Source: Arenibacter sp. P308M17
GTDB lineage: Bacteria; Bacteroidota; Bacteroidia; Flavobacteriales; Flavobacteriaceae
Length of the DNA stretch: 64,000 bases
Direction: 5' to 3'
Assembly (NCBI RefSeq): GCF_003426735.1
Contig: NZ_QVON01000002.1
Span: 496,001 to 560,000 of the forward strand
Position numbers and translations under genes: made by a program. The notes beneath the pieces are model-generated. The model had not been told where the DNA came from and ran no database searches. It saw only the letters and a program-made list of their open reading frames with translations. Shown one piece after another: positions 35,948 to 45,158 of this stretch (its first letter is position 1; every line of letters begins with the position of its first letter).

Positions 35948-37042
35948 ATGACTTTAAAAAATTTAGTCCCGCTTAGTATTTTGCTTATAGCCTTTTCCAA
36001 TCGAGCCTCGTCCCAGAACATGGGTTTTGAGGAATACAATCCGGTTTCTACCCTAAAAGTCCCTGGAGAGGAAATACACAGGGCCAAATTCCCTTTTATA
36101 GACGTACATGGCCATCAGTACCAAATGCCTACACAGGATCTCTCCCTGCTAATTGCGGATATGGACAAGCTTAACCTGGCCATCATGGTCAACCTTAGTG
36201 GTGGTTCCGGAGAAAGGATAAAACAATCCCTGGAAAATATAAAGGACCATTATCCCAATAGATTTGCGGTTTTTGCCAATGTAGATTTTGACGGTGTAGG
36301 TACACCGGGTTGGTCAGAAAAGGCGGTGGCACAATTGGAAGCCGATATAAGGAACGGTGCCAAGGGACTTAAGGTATATAAGAGTCTGGGATTACGGGAT
36401 ACCGATGCCTCCGGAAAGCGATTGGCCATAGATGATGACCGTTTAAACGCCATATGGGAAAAATGTGGGGAAATGGGCGTTCCGGTCCTTATCCATTCCG
36501 CAGACCCGAAACCTTTTTGGGATGAGGTAAATGCTGATAACGAAAGGTGGTTGGAGCTAAGGACACACCCTAGGAGAAAACGTTCGGCAACGGATCCGGC
36601 CCCTTGGGAACAGATTATTGGGGAGCAGCACAGCATGTTTAAAAAGCATCCAAAAACCAATTTTATTAATGCCCATATGGGATGGTATGCCAATGATCTG
36701 GGCACCTTATCGCGTTTAATGGACGAAATCCCCAATATGTACGTAGGTATCGGGGCCATTATTGCAGAATTGGGCCGGCAGCCCAAAAATGCACATAAAT
36801 TCTTTGTGAAGTACCAGGACCGGGTCCTGTTTGGCAAGGATAGTTGGAAACCGGAGGAATTTCCAACGTACTTCAGGGTGTTGGAATCCGATGACGAATA
36901 TTTTCCGTACCACAAGAAATACCACGCTTTCTGGGCCATGTACGGCATGGACCTACCGGATGAAGTACTAAAAAAGTTATATTACAAGAATGCATTGAAA
37001 CTCATTCCCGGATTGGACATGAGCCTATTCCCTAAGGATTAA
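35948..37042 (+). CDS. Secreted amidohydrolase (TIM-barrel, amidohydrolase_2-like)
   Basis: 364 residues. Signal peptide LVPLSILLIAFSNRASS. Metal-site candidates: DVHGH near residue 50, HSADPKPFW, NAHMGW and FGKDSW. The barrel group includes hydrolases and decarboxylases of cyclic or aromatic acids; substrate unknown. It stands alone with an A/T-rich leader. Confidence 0.82.
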   Translation: MTLKNLVPLSILLIAFSNRASSQNMGFEEYNPVSTLKVPGEEIHRAKFPFIDVHGHQYQMPTQDLSLLIADMDKLNLAIMVNLSGGSGERIKQSLENIKDHYPNRFAVFANVDFDGVGTPGWSEKAVAQLEADIRNGAKGLKVYKSLGLRDTDASGKRLAIDDDRLNAIWEKCGEMGVPVLIHSADPKPFWDEVNADNERWLELRTHPRRKRSATDPAPWEQIIGEQHSMFKKHPKTNFINAHMGWYANDLGTLSRLMDEIPNMYVGIGAIIAELGRQPKNAHKFFVKYQDRVLFGKDSWKPEEFPTYFRVLESDDEYFPYHKKYHAFWAMYGMDLPDEVLKKLYYKNALKLIPGLDMSLFPKD

Positions 37043-37061
37043 CATGGCTTGAACAATTGGA

Positions 37062-37235
37062 TTATTTATTTTCCTCAGGTTTTTGAATTTTTTCAAATTT
37101 TCCATATTCCTGAAAAATACCGCATGAATCCGGTTTTTTAACAAGCGATTGTTCTTTTTTTCTTTTGGCCAAGGCTTCGATCTGTGGTGATAAAAATGAC
37201 ATATCCAACTTTTTTTGTGATATAAAATTACCCAT
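37062..37235 (-). CDS. Small basic protein (57 aa), unknown
   Basis: 57 residues from ATG 37235: MGNFISQKKLDMSFLSPQ then a Lys-rich middle and FQEYGKFEKIQKPEE. Charged, no membrane span. It ends 20 bp from the amidohydrolase stop. Plausible because the composition is protein-like and no other gene uses this DNA; unproven. Confidence 0.42.
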   Translation of the reverse strand: MGNFISQKKLDMSFLSPQIEALAKRKKEQSLVKKPDSCGIFQEYGKFEKIQKPEENK

Positions 37236-37629
37236 TTTTAAGAACGTTATTGGAATTAAATTGTTGTTTTATTGTTAATTTTTTTGCCTGAAATCTAAGG
37301 ATACAAAACTTCTATAATCCATTCCAGTAAGGATTTTTTTCATGATGTACAATTAATATTTTTAATTGTAAAAATTTGTAATTCAATACTTTATATAATA
37401 TTAAGTAAACTAGGTATGCAACATTATAATTAATACTCAATATTTTTATTCCATTAAAACTTTCAACACTATTAAACGTCTACCCTCTTGGTTATTGGCT
37501 CTCTTTCAACAATTTTCATATTTCAACGAAGCCGAGGCAGTAGATGAAATTCATTTTACTCCTGGAACACCTTTTTTTGCAAGGGGCAAGGTCACTCTCA
37601 GTTTTTAAATATGATTACATCCATAATTT
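37236..37629. other. AT-rich spacer, possible small-RNA region
   Basis: About 390 bp without a gene, very AT-rich to 37450, ending in an intrinsic terminator (37630) that no ORF upstream explains. Confidence 0.35.
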
Positions 37630-37668
37630 AGCTCCTTCCCTAAAGTTTTAAGGGAAGGAGCTTTTTTG
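37630..37668 (+). terminator. Orphan intrinsic terminator
   Basis: Perfect 12-bp stem AGCTCCTTCCCT/AGGGAAGGAGCT (37630-37662) with nine-base loop and TTTTTT, oriented for plus-strand transcription. Only a 36-residue frame (37542 area) lies before it. Confidence 0.85.
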
Positions 37669-37699
37669 TTTGGGATTAAGACTAATATGTTTGTCATTG

Positions 37700-37977
37700 A
37701 ATTCGTTGGTACGAGCCTGCCTTAGTCGGCAGATACAGGAGTGAAAGGAGGACATGAGCCTGCCTTAGTCGGCAGACAGGCGTGACGCTCGTGCCAGCGG
37801 GGGTTCTGATTAATGATCATGGTTCAAGGTTCTCTCTCAATTCCCAATACTCACTTCTGCATACTGCGATTTCGACTTCGCTCAATCTCCATCAATACAC
37901 ACCCCTAACCCCTCTCAAGAGGGGAATTTAGTTCTCCAATCTTGAACATTCAACTTTGAACATTCAAACTTTCAACT
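37700..37977. repeat. Repeat-filled spacer downstream of recQ
   Basis: Two copies of GAGCCTGCCTTAGTCGGCAG about 60 bp apart (from 37712 and 37755), then CTCAATTCCCAATACTC (also at 49746), the palindrome CCCCTCTCAAGAGGGG and 7-bp-period AACTTTGAACATTC units that run into the recQ stop codon. No gene. Confidence 0.6.
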
Positions 37978-40104
37978 TTACAACTTTCCCTCCCTTTCAA
38001 TAACACTCAATGCCAATCTAATGGTTGCATATTCCATTTTTTCCTCAAAATGCTCAAAGTAGGGTTTTAGGCCTTCCGGATCCTGTAGTTCTTTCTTTGC
38101 TTTAACTACTTTGGCTACCTCCTCCTTGGTAATCAGTTGGTATATGTCTATATCCTTCCCATCATGGTACAGCTTTTCCAAATGGGCCAAAATGGTGTTG
38201 GGCTTTAGGCCCCTGATCTCCGCAATTTCTTCTACGGCAATTCCTTTCGAAAACAGCTCATAGGTTTCCATAGCGGTATCCGATTTCCTGGTCTTCTTTT
38301 GCTGCTTCTTGGTCTGTACGGCTACAAAGGCCTTGATTTCATTAATAAACACCTCCCCGTATACCTCCAATTTTCGCTGGCCCACCCCGTTGATCTCTTT
38401 GAACGCTTCACTGGTCAACGGTTTTTTGGATTCCATTTCCCTTAGGCTGGCGTCGTTAAAAACCAAATAGGCAGGAATATTCTCCTCCAAGGAAATTTGA
38501 AATCGCAGTCGCCGAAGTTTTTCAAATAAGGAATTGGCATTGACCGGCTTGGACTTACTTTCCTTGCGGGCCGCCATTTGTTCTTCCTTTGACAAGGGCC
38601 TGCTCAATTGCACCTTGGCGTTGTGGAACAGTACGGCCTTGGCCAAATCGGTAAGCTGGAGTACATTGTTCCTGTGGAAGGCAATCTCGCAGAGGCCTTG
38701 GTTGATAAGCTGTATGGTATAATGTTGCCAATGGTTCCATGAAATATCCCTGCCAATGCCATAGGTCTTTATTTCTTGATAATTTTTATCCAAAATATTG
38801 GCATTTTGCGCGCCCCTCAATACATCTATTACCGTTCCCGTAGCCTCCGACTCCTTTAATCTGGCTATGGTAGATAATACCTTTTGGGCTATGACCGTAC
38901 CATCAAAAAATTGTGGTGGATTTTTGCAAACGTCGCAATTGCCACAATCGGCCTGCAAATACTCCCCAAAATAACTGAGTAAAATCTTTCTTCTACAGCT
39001 AGAGGCTTCCGAGAACTGTTTCATGCGCTCCAACTTGGCCAGCTGAACCTCCTCATTGGCCGCACCCGAGGCAAATCTTTGCAACTGGATTACATCGGCA
39101 TAACTATGGAACAATAGGGCGTGTGCCGCCAGTCCGTCCCTTCCGGACCTCCCTATTTCCTGATAATAGCCCTCTATGTTCTTGGGCATATTGTAATGTA
39201 CCACCCAACGTACGTTGGATTTATCTATTCCCATCCCAAAGGCAATGGTGGCGCATACGATCTGGGTCTTGTCAAAAATAAAATCCTCCTGTACCCTGTT
39301 GCGGCTCTCAAAATCCAGTCCGGCATGGTAGGCTGCCGCCTTAATGCCATTACTGCAGATCTTTTCTACCAAGGTTTCGGTAGATTTTCTACTTAAACAA
39401 TAAATGATACCCGATTCATCGGGCCTTTGTGCTATAAATTCAAGTATTTGGGACACCCTGTCATGGGCGGCCCGCACTTCCAAGGAAATATTTTCCCTAT
39501 TGAAGGAAGCCAAAAACTGCCTGGCATCGGGAATCTGCAATTGGTCCAAAATATCCTGTCGGGTAGCCTTATCCGCGGTAGCCGTTAAAGCAATAATGGG
39601 CGTTTGGGGCAGGGTGGACTTTAAAAATCCCAATTGTTGGTAGGACGGTCTAAAATCGTGTCCCCAGGAAGAGATACAATGGGCCTCGTCCACGGCCACA
39701 CAGCTAATATACTCCTCCTTTAAAACAGGGGACAGGCCCTGAAGGCTTTCCGGTGCCACATATAGCAACTTTAACTCCCCCTTATAGGTGTTGTCCAATA
39801 TAGTCCGTTGTTCTCCGGGGGACTGACTACTATTAAAAAAGGCAGCGGGGATACCGTTGGCAATTAGTCCGTCCACCTGGTCCTTCATCAGGGCGATTAA
39901 AGGTGAAATTACCAGGGTAGTACCCTTGAACAATAGGGCAGGCAACTGGAAACAAATGGATTTTCCTCCACCGGTGGGCATGATCACCAAACTATCCTCC
40001 TTATTTAAAACCGCAGTGATAATGGCCTCTTGCTGCTTTCTAAAGCGGTCAAAGCCAAAATACTTCTTTAAATAGGGAACTAATTCGGTCTGGAAATCGG
40101 GCAT
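37978..40104 (-). CDS. recQ: ATP-dependent DNA helicase RecQ
   Basis: 708 residues. SF2 3'-5' DNA helicase. MPTGGGKSICFQLPALL is Walker A, VDEAHCISSWGHDFRPSY motif II, and TIAFGMGIDK and HYNMPKNIEGYYQEIGRSGRD the second lobe. The RQC zinc site is in CRRKILLSYFG and CGNCDVC. HRDC is about 525-600 (LRFQISLEENIPAYLVF), then a helical C-terminal tail with an HTH-like LFSKGIAVEEIAEIRGL. Roles in recombination and fork repair. The C-terminal GKL and stop overlap the heptamer repeat. Confidence 0.96.
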   Translation of the reverse strand: MPDFQTELVPYLKKYFGFDRFRKQQEAIITAVLNKEDSLVIMPTGGGKSICFQLPALLFKGTTLVISPLIALMKDQVDGLIANGIPAAFFNSSQSPGEQRTILDNTYKGELKLLYVAPESLQGLSPVLKEEYISCVAVDEAHCISSWGHDFRPSYQQLGFLKSTLPQTPIIALTATADKATRQDILDQLQIPDARQFLASFNRENISLEVRAAHDRVSQILEFIAQRPDESGIIYCLSRKSTETLVEKICSNGIKAAAYHAGLDFESRNRVQEDFIFDKTQIVCATIAFGMGIDKSNVRWVVHYNMPKNIEGYYQEIGRSGRDGLAAHALLFHSYADVIQLQRFASGAANEEVQLAKLERMKQFSEASSCRRKILLSYFGEYLQADCGNCDVCKNPPQFFDGTVIAQKVLSTIARLKESEATGTVIDVLRGAQNANILDKNYQEIKTYGIGRDISWNHWQHYTIQLINQGLCEIAFHRNNVLQLTDLAKAVLFHNAKVQLSRPLSKEEQMAARKESKSKPVNANSLFEKLRRLRFQISLEENIPAYLVFNDASLREMESKKPLTSEAFKEINGVGQRKLEVYGEVFINEIKAFVAVQTKKQQKKTRKSDTAMETYELFSKGIAVEEIAEIRGLKPNTILAHLEKLYHDGKDIDIYQLITKEEVAKVVKAKKELQDPEGLKPYFEHFEEKMEYATIRLALSVIEREGKL

Positions 40105-40352
40105 GGGTATCGGTAAAATTGTTGTATGAAACGAAAATAATCATAATTGAAGTTTCAAAACAAATTTCAGGCTCTTAAATCCCAAAAACTAAACTAAGGA
40201 CCGGGAGGCAAGTCAGCAGTAAACAGTGAACAGTGTTCATTATTTATTGCCTATGGCTTATAACTTATGGCTTTTGGCTTATGGCTAATGACTTTTTTGT
40301 CTTTGCTAAAAAGGTTACATTTATCCATTGCAAACCTTAATAATTTTCCAAA

Positions 40353-41432
40353 ATGAACATTTGTCGTAATTATTGCCTCATTCTTATTGCCATTTGTACC
40401 CTCTTTACCGCCATTCAGGCACAGGAATCCTATACTCCCCCAAAATTATCCGATCCGGATTCCTGGTCCATTATATTGGTTCCTGATACCCAGACCTATG
40501 TGAAGTTCGAAAGAAACCAGGGCACCCTGGAAACTATGACCGCCTGGATCAGTGAAAATATAGATGCGCTCCATATAAAGATGGTGCTGTGTACGGGTGA
40601 TCTGGTAGAGCAGAACGAACTATTGGTTCCGGACCACGCCAATGGAAATATGCCCAGTAGGGAACAATGGAGGGCCGTTTCCCATGCTTTTGAGCGCTTG
40701 GACGGGAAAGTCCCCTATATTTTGGCGGCGGGTAACCACGATTTTGGCTATAAAAGTGTGGAGAACCGAAAATCCAATTACGGCCAGTATTTTCCAGTAC
40801 ACAGAAACCTATTGAATGCAAAGGCCTTACGGGCTGCCGGAAAAAATATAGATGGCCTGCCCTCCGTGGAGAACGCCACCTATGAATTGGTGTCCCCCCA
40901 GCAAAGAAAATTTCTGTTCCTGAACCTGGAATTCGCGCCCCGCGACACTATCCTGCAATGGGCCAACAATGAGATTTCCAAAGAAATATATAAAGACCAT
41001 ACGGTGGTAATGCTTACCCATTCCTACCTAAATGCCCAGAACAAGCATATGGAAAAGGAAAACTACCCCATAGTGGATGCCAATTATGGCAAGGCCATCT
41101 GGGAAAAGGTTGTGGCCCCGTCCAAGAACGTACAATTGGTCTTTTCGGGCCATATAGGTTCCCCGGATAATTTTAGGGCCCATACCGCTTTTAAGGAGGA
41201 TAGGAATGCCGCCGGAAAAAAGGTGAACCAGATTACCTTCAATGCGCAGGCCATGGGGGGCGGTTGGCACGGCAATGGGGGAGACGGTTGGCTACGGATC
41301 ATGGAATTTTTACCTGATGGAAAGACCGTGGTCACCACTACCTTTTCACCTTATTTTGCCATATCCCCGTCGACACAAAAAATGGCCTATCAACGGGACG
41401 ATTACAACAATTTTAGTTTTCAATTGGATTAA
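40353..41432 (+). CDS. Secreted metallophosphoesterase
   Basis: 359 residues. Signal peptide NYCLILIAICTLFTAIQA. Calcineurin-like phosphoesterase motifs: LVPDTQTYV, CTGDLVEQNE, AGNHDFG, HSYL and FSGHIGS supply the two-metal site. The conserved GNHD and GH-box make activity likely; substrate unknown. Start ATG 40353; no neighbour on the same strand closer than 500 bp. Confidence 0.86.
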   Translation: MNICRNYCLILIAICTLFTAIQAQESYTPPKLSDPDSWSIILVPDTQTYVKFERNQGTLETMTAWISENIDALHIKMVLCTGDLVEQNELLVPDHANGNMPSREQWRAVSHAFERLDGKVPYILAAGNHDFGYKSVENRKSNYGQYFPVHRNLLNAKALRAAGKNIDGLPSVENATYELVSPQQRKFLFLNLEFAPRDTILQWANNEISKEIYKDHTVVMLTHSYLNAQNKHMEKENYPIVDANYGKAIWEKVVAPSKNVQLVFSGHIGSPDNFRAHTAFKEDRNAAGKKVNQITFNAQAMGGGWHGNGGDGWLRIMEFLPDGKTVVTTTFSPYFAISPSTQKMAYQRDDYNNFSFQLD

Positions 41433-41550
41433 GGATAGAACTATCAGTGGTTTTTTGGATCAAGATCAATTGTTGTGTTTTATGATCGTTAGTTTTATTT
41501 AATGAGAACAATTGATTAAGACCAATAATTAAATTTATATTTTACATTTT

Positions 41551-41713
41551 CATTTTCTTTGCTTGTCCAAAGAAAACGAAACAAAAGAAAAGACCCTTCT
41601 TCACTATGTGGTCCCTAAAATCTCTGGATTTTAAGGACCGATGCCATGGCCTAAATTATTTCCAATGCTTCAATAATTCTTTACGGCCATGACATCTCCA
41701 CCACGGAAGAAGA
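41551..41713. repeat. 163-bp direct repeat, copy 1
   Basis: Copy 2 is 43031-43193; I count six differences. It contains a hairpin GGTCCCTAAAATC/GATTTTAAGGACC. A minus-strand frame reads KKGLFFCFVFFGQ, a string I believe recurs as spurious ORFs in flavobacteria. The rest of 41433-41960 is a spacer. Confidence 0.85.
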
Positions 41714-41960
41714 CGAGTTAAACAACGGCTTCGAAGATATTGTTCAAGGGTATTCAATACTTGATAATAATTTATCAAAGCTGTATGTTTATAAGGTTAA
41801 GGTTCCGGAAACAAAGGCAAAAATCGACCTAAAATCAATATATTTGTAAGACATTTCTTAATAATATATACTGTAAGTCGAAAATTATCGTTTTTTTTAA
41901 CAAAATATTATATAAGCGCTTATTTTAGTCGCGTTAACTATGTTTTAAACCCCACGAACA

Positions 41961-42743
41961 ATGAAAACATTTAAATCTTTAGTTTTAGGCTTCGGGTCTA
42001 TTTTGATCGCTGCTTGTAGCAATGATGCCATGAACGACCTAAATGATGAAAGCCTGACTCCTGAACAAGTTAAATCCCAAATGCAGGTAAATTCCGTTTC
42101 GGACGGACTGGACGAATTGGTTACGGAATTGTTGATCAACGACAAAGCGGGAAAATCCAACAAGACCAACACCGACTGTGCCACGCTGGTGTTTAGCGAA
42201 GAAAGTATTTCGGTTGCCTACGATCAGTGTAACATTCAAGGGAATACCCTAAGCGGAACAATGGTATTGACGGGAAACAATGGTAGTACCGATGGCAGCA
42301 AGGGCAATTTTGCGGTTACTTTTACCGACTTCACCTACAACGACTATATCCTGAACGGCACCAAGACCCTGTCTTTCGACTTTTCCGATCCCAACAGTCC
42401 CACCTTTACTATAGTTACCGATGCCACTTTTGAGGATGCCCATGGGGACATTGTAAGCTGGAAGGGGAATAGGGTACTCAGCTGGCATTTGGATCAGATC
42501 AATGCAGAGGGGGCCGATGTTGACTGTACCGGGGATTGGGAAATTACTGTAGACGGCATTACCTACCAATTTACGGTAACAGAGCCCTTATCCGCTAACC
42601 TAGGCTGTGCCTATATTACCTCTGGGGTCATACAGTTGGAGGCCGATGGTAAGATGGCTTCCCTGGACTTTGGCAGAGGTAGTTGTGATCAAACGGGTAC
42701 CGTTACCTATCCCAATGGAGAATCGGAAGAGATTAGTTGGTAG
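41961..42743 (+). CDS. Lipoprotein of unknown function
   Basis: 260 residues. Lipobox IAAC gives Cys19. The rest is rich in Thr, Gly and Asp with beta-strand rhythm and no catalytic motif (LSFDFSDPNSPTFTIVTDA, DGITYQFTV, FGRGSCDQTGTVTYP). Two Cys pairs (DCATL/DQCNI and GADVDCTGD/LGCAY) could form disulfides. It sits between two 163-bp repeats and ends ahead of a strong terminator. Probably a surface or periplasmic beta protein. Confidence 0.7.
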   Translation: MKTFKSLVLGFGSILIAACSNDAMNDLNDESLTPEQVKSQMQVNSVSDGLDELVTELLINDKAGKSNKTNTDCATLVFSEESISVAYDQCNIQGNTLSGTMVLTGNNGSTDGSKGNFAVTFTDFTYNDYILNGTKTLSFDFSDPNSPTFTIVTDATFEDAHGDIVSWKGNRVLSWHLDQINAEGADVDCTGDWEITVDGITYQFTVTEPLSANLGCAYITSGVIQLEADGKMASLDFGRGSCDQTGTVTYPNGESEEISW

Positions 42744-42769
42744 TGATAATAAATTATAAGGATCTTTTG

Positions 42770-42803
42770 AAACCCCGATGAAATTTCATCGGGGTTTCTT
42801 TTT
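42770..42803 (+). terminator. Terminator of the lipoprotein gene
   Basis: Perfect 14-bp stem AAACCCCGATGAAA/TTTCATCGGGGTTT (42770-42797) followed by CTTTTT. Confidence 0.88.
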
Positions 42804-42813
42804 GCCCTCGTTC

Positions 42814-43018
42814 TTCTTTCATTGTACTCAAGTGGTTTTTATTGTTTATTAGCGGTTCGATTTCTTTGCTTGTCCAATGAAACCGACGCAGGAGGTTCAT
42901 GAATACCATCTTCTTTCATTTTACTCAAGCGGTTATTATTGTTTTTAATAGGTTTTCGTGAACCTTCGGTTTCTTTGCTGTCCAATGAAACCGACGCAGG
43001 AGGTTCATGAATACCATC
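42814..43018. repeat. Tandem duplication of about 100 bp
   Basis: Unit 1 at 42814-42910 and unit 2 at 42911-43018 both run TTCTTTCATT...CTCAAG...TTTCTTTG...TGTCCAATGAAACC...GGAGGTTCATGAATACCATC. Related fragments occur at 59808-59885 and around 52226-52284. Confidence 0.75.
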
Positions 43019-43030
43019 ACCATCTTTTTT

Positions 43031-43193
43031 CATTTTCTTTGCTTGTCCAAAGAAAACGAAACAAAAGAAAAGACCCTTCTTCACTAGGTGGTCCCTAAAA
43101 TCTTAGGATTTTAGGGACCGATGCCATGGCCTAAATTATTTCCAAGGCTTCAATAATTCTTTACGGCCATGACATCTCCACTACGGAAGAAGA
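43031..43193. repeat. 163-bp direct repeat, copy 2
   Basis: Same orientation as copy 1 (41551-41713). Recombination between them would remove about 1.5 kb including the lipoprotein gene. The stem is perfect here: GGTCCCTAAAATC/GATTTTAGGGACC. Confidence 0.85.
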
Positions 43194-43676
43194 TGGACGC
43201 AACAAGGGACTTTCAGGGCTACATCCAATCTTGAGACCACTGGATTAAAGACGAAATTGAAAATAGGCCCATTCCTTGGTCCCGTCAACCTTACATAATA
43301 CTGATAAATCATTGAAGATTATAGAATTTCCGCGAACATTGTTCTCGAAATCCGTTAATACCGTCATAGGTAATTGGGATTAGTGTTAAATTAAAGATTG
43401 GGGGCAGGAGGGGAGGGGATGCTTAAAAACGCTTTTAATAAGAATTGCAGTCCATATTTGAAAGGGTTTCAGAGGAATTGGACCGTTTGTCGAAGAAATA
43501 ACGTTGTAGGTCGAAGATACAGCAGTGTTAATTTTGCTTTAAACAAATGTTAATGAAGGGATTTGCTTGTGCGGAAGTGGGATTTATGTCGTACCTTTTA
43601 GGTACAAATCAATAAAATCAAATTATATAAGAGTGTACCAAAGAAAAATCCGTTAACCCTAAAAACTGCTTACACC
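43194..43676. other. Spacer upstream of the 112-aa gene
   Basis: About 480 bp without a gene; a palindrome GTACCTTTTAGGTAC at 43591-43605 overlaps a possible -7 box (TACCTTTT), with a TTG 22 bp before it. Possible regulator site, speculative. Confidence 0.35.
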
Positions 43677-44015
43677 ATGGAAACAACCCAAAAAATTAGT
43701 AGAAATTTAATTAACAGGCCTTCCAACAGTGGGTGTATTCTAAAATTGGAGCGTACCAATAATGATTTGTGCCAATTGGAAAGAAAATTGACCTCTTATG
43801 TGTGTGAACCCAACACATATTCCTTGTTCATTAAATCTGAAGCTCTCCGACAAACTTTGAGCAACTTGAAAAATACGAATGCAGAATTGATCAAGGCCTT
43901 AAAGAGGGAAAAGGATTTAACGATAGAACTCTTTGAAAAAACAATGGCCCAAATCCGATCCTATTTGGAAATACAAAAGTCGGTCGAAGAATACAGCGAC
44001 ATGTTGCGGTATTAA
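43677..44015 (+). CDS. Coiled-coil-like protein of unknown function (112 aa)
   Basis: 112 residues from ATG 43677; almost entirely helical, with heptad-like stretches (LERTNNDLCQLERKL; NAELIKALKREKDLTIELFEKTMAQ). No leader or membrane span. Preceded by a palindromic site and followed by a terminator at 44059, so it is a complete transcription unit. Unrecognised; could be an adaptor. Confidence 0.6.
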   Translation: METTQKISRNLINRPSNSGCILKLERTNNDLCQLERKLTSYVCEPNTYSLFIKSEALRQTLSNLKNTNAELIKALKREKDLTIELFEKTMAQIRSYLEIQKSVEEYSDMLRY

Positions 44016-44058
44016 AAGATTCCCGTAATTTTCCCAAGACTTTGGGGAAACCGGTAGA

Positions 44059-44094
44059 AAAAGCTCCAGATATTATTATCCGGAGCTTTTTTTG
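44059..44094 (+). terminator. Terminator of the 112-aa gene
   Basis: AAAGCTCC/GGAGCTTT stem with a 15-base AT-rich loop and TTTTTT tail. Confidence 0.75.
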
Positions 44095-44199
44095 TGGGAT
44101 ATGCTTTTTACCGGGGATTATCCGAAATATGGCTTTATAGCACAGAAGGGGGAGTTTCTTAATGATCCTTACAAACAAATTAAGGTAGTCGATAAAGGG

Positions 44200-44860
44200 T
44201 GCAGAGGGCCATCCATAAATAATCTATTTTACATAATGTAAATTATAGTACAAATATAGCTACTGTGTAAAACGGCGTATGCTTGCATTTGATATAATAT
44301 CAGATATGATACCTTTAGGTTCATATCGTCAGATATTATGTAAAAACAAATTACGGGTAAATTGCAGCCGCATCAACCCGCCGCCAAAAGCAATCAGCCA
44401 CCGGCTAATTTCTTTTGTCACGTATGTCAAAGCTGTTTTACAGGAAAGCTACATAAAATGCCAGCCGCATTGTCTCGCCAGCAAATATCAATATCCTCAA
44501 CTAGGCCAGCGCTCCATCTTGCCGCTACACAAAATCATCCCCTGGATAATTTTATTTGTCACGGGTTATTTAAAATAGCCGCTGCCAGACGCTCGATTGC
44601 TTTTCAACACAAATGCGTAGCATTCATGAGCACAATTAAAAAACATTAAAAATTAGCGAATAATTTGCCATCGCTTGCCAACGCCATTAAAAAGCTAGCC
44701 TTTTAGATTCATTCAAAATTTGATTATTCAAGGAAATGTGTGGAATATTTTTTTCTACGACATTCTCGTCAGCTTATCGCAACAGCTAACGGCAGTATTT
44801 TGGAAGGTCTAGTAGACCTTTTAAAATATGAGCGAGATGGTGCATTGGCAAAGTGAGATA
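44200..44860. other. Compositionally odd non-coding segment
   Basis: About 660 bp with alternating GC-rich blocks (GCCAGCCGCATTG, CGCCAGCAAA) and ATTA blocks, unlike its neighbours, and without a clear codon signal in any frame; the frames 44279-44578 and 44362-44649 overlap one another and look spurious. A stem lies at about 44291-44340 (ATAATATC...ATATGA and its complement). Likely foreign or decayed DNA. Confidence 0.4.
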
Positions 44861-45078
44861 ATTTTTTAGCCCTTGCTACTTCTTGTCTTGTTTGAAGCTA
44901 ACACTATGGCCAGCTAATGCATTGCATAGTTCTCACTAATGTCCACAGTTGCTCCAAAGTCATCGTACAGCCCAATCTCTGGTTCTGCGATTTTTTGATG
45001 AAACGACCAATTAGCCCCATCCCTTTTAAAAATGTAAGTTACTCCAGCATCATTATCACCAGTTAGACGGTTTCCCAA
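44860..45078 (-). pseudogene. FG-GAP-repeat protein remnant
   Basis: A minus-strand fragment reads NRLTGDNDAGVTYIFKRDG, WSFHQKIAEP and DDFGATVDISENYAM, one FG-GAP repeat of a large surface protein, then a stop and further decayed sequence. No start, no other repeats and no signal peptide: a scrap of a bigger gene. Confidence 0.6.
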
Positions 45079-45099
45079 TCGTTGCGAAATGGTCAAAAA

Positions 45100-45132
45100 C
45101 AAAAAGGCCAGCGATAACTGCCGACCTTTTTT
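45100..45132 (-). terminator. Terminator of the haloperoxidase-like gene
   Basis: AAAAAGGCCAGC pairs with GCCGACCTTTTT; the two C/A mismatches become G-U pairs in the minus-strand RNA, which ends in a U tract. Fits the gene at 45159. Confidence 0.75.
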
Positions 45133-45158
45133 AATAGCTACTTTATGAAATTAGCTGC

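Noticed and set aside
42839-43084. 81-residue minus-strand ORF with GIHEPPASVSLD repeated
   Set aside because: It is the translation of the 100-bp and 163-bp repeats; the same protein-like string would follow from any copy.
44279-44649. Two overlapping plus-strand ORFs of about 95-99 residues
   Set aside because: They overlap in different frames, have odd composition and no start context; the segment looks non-coding.
44750-44830. Possible integron attC site (AGCTAACGGCAGT)
   Set aside because: Only one core-like half, no paired RYYYAAC arm at the right spacing, no integrase in the window.
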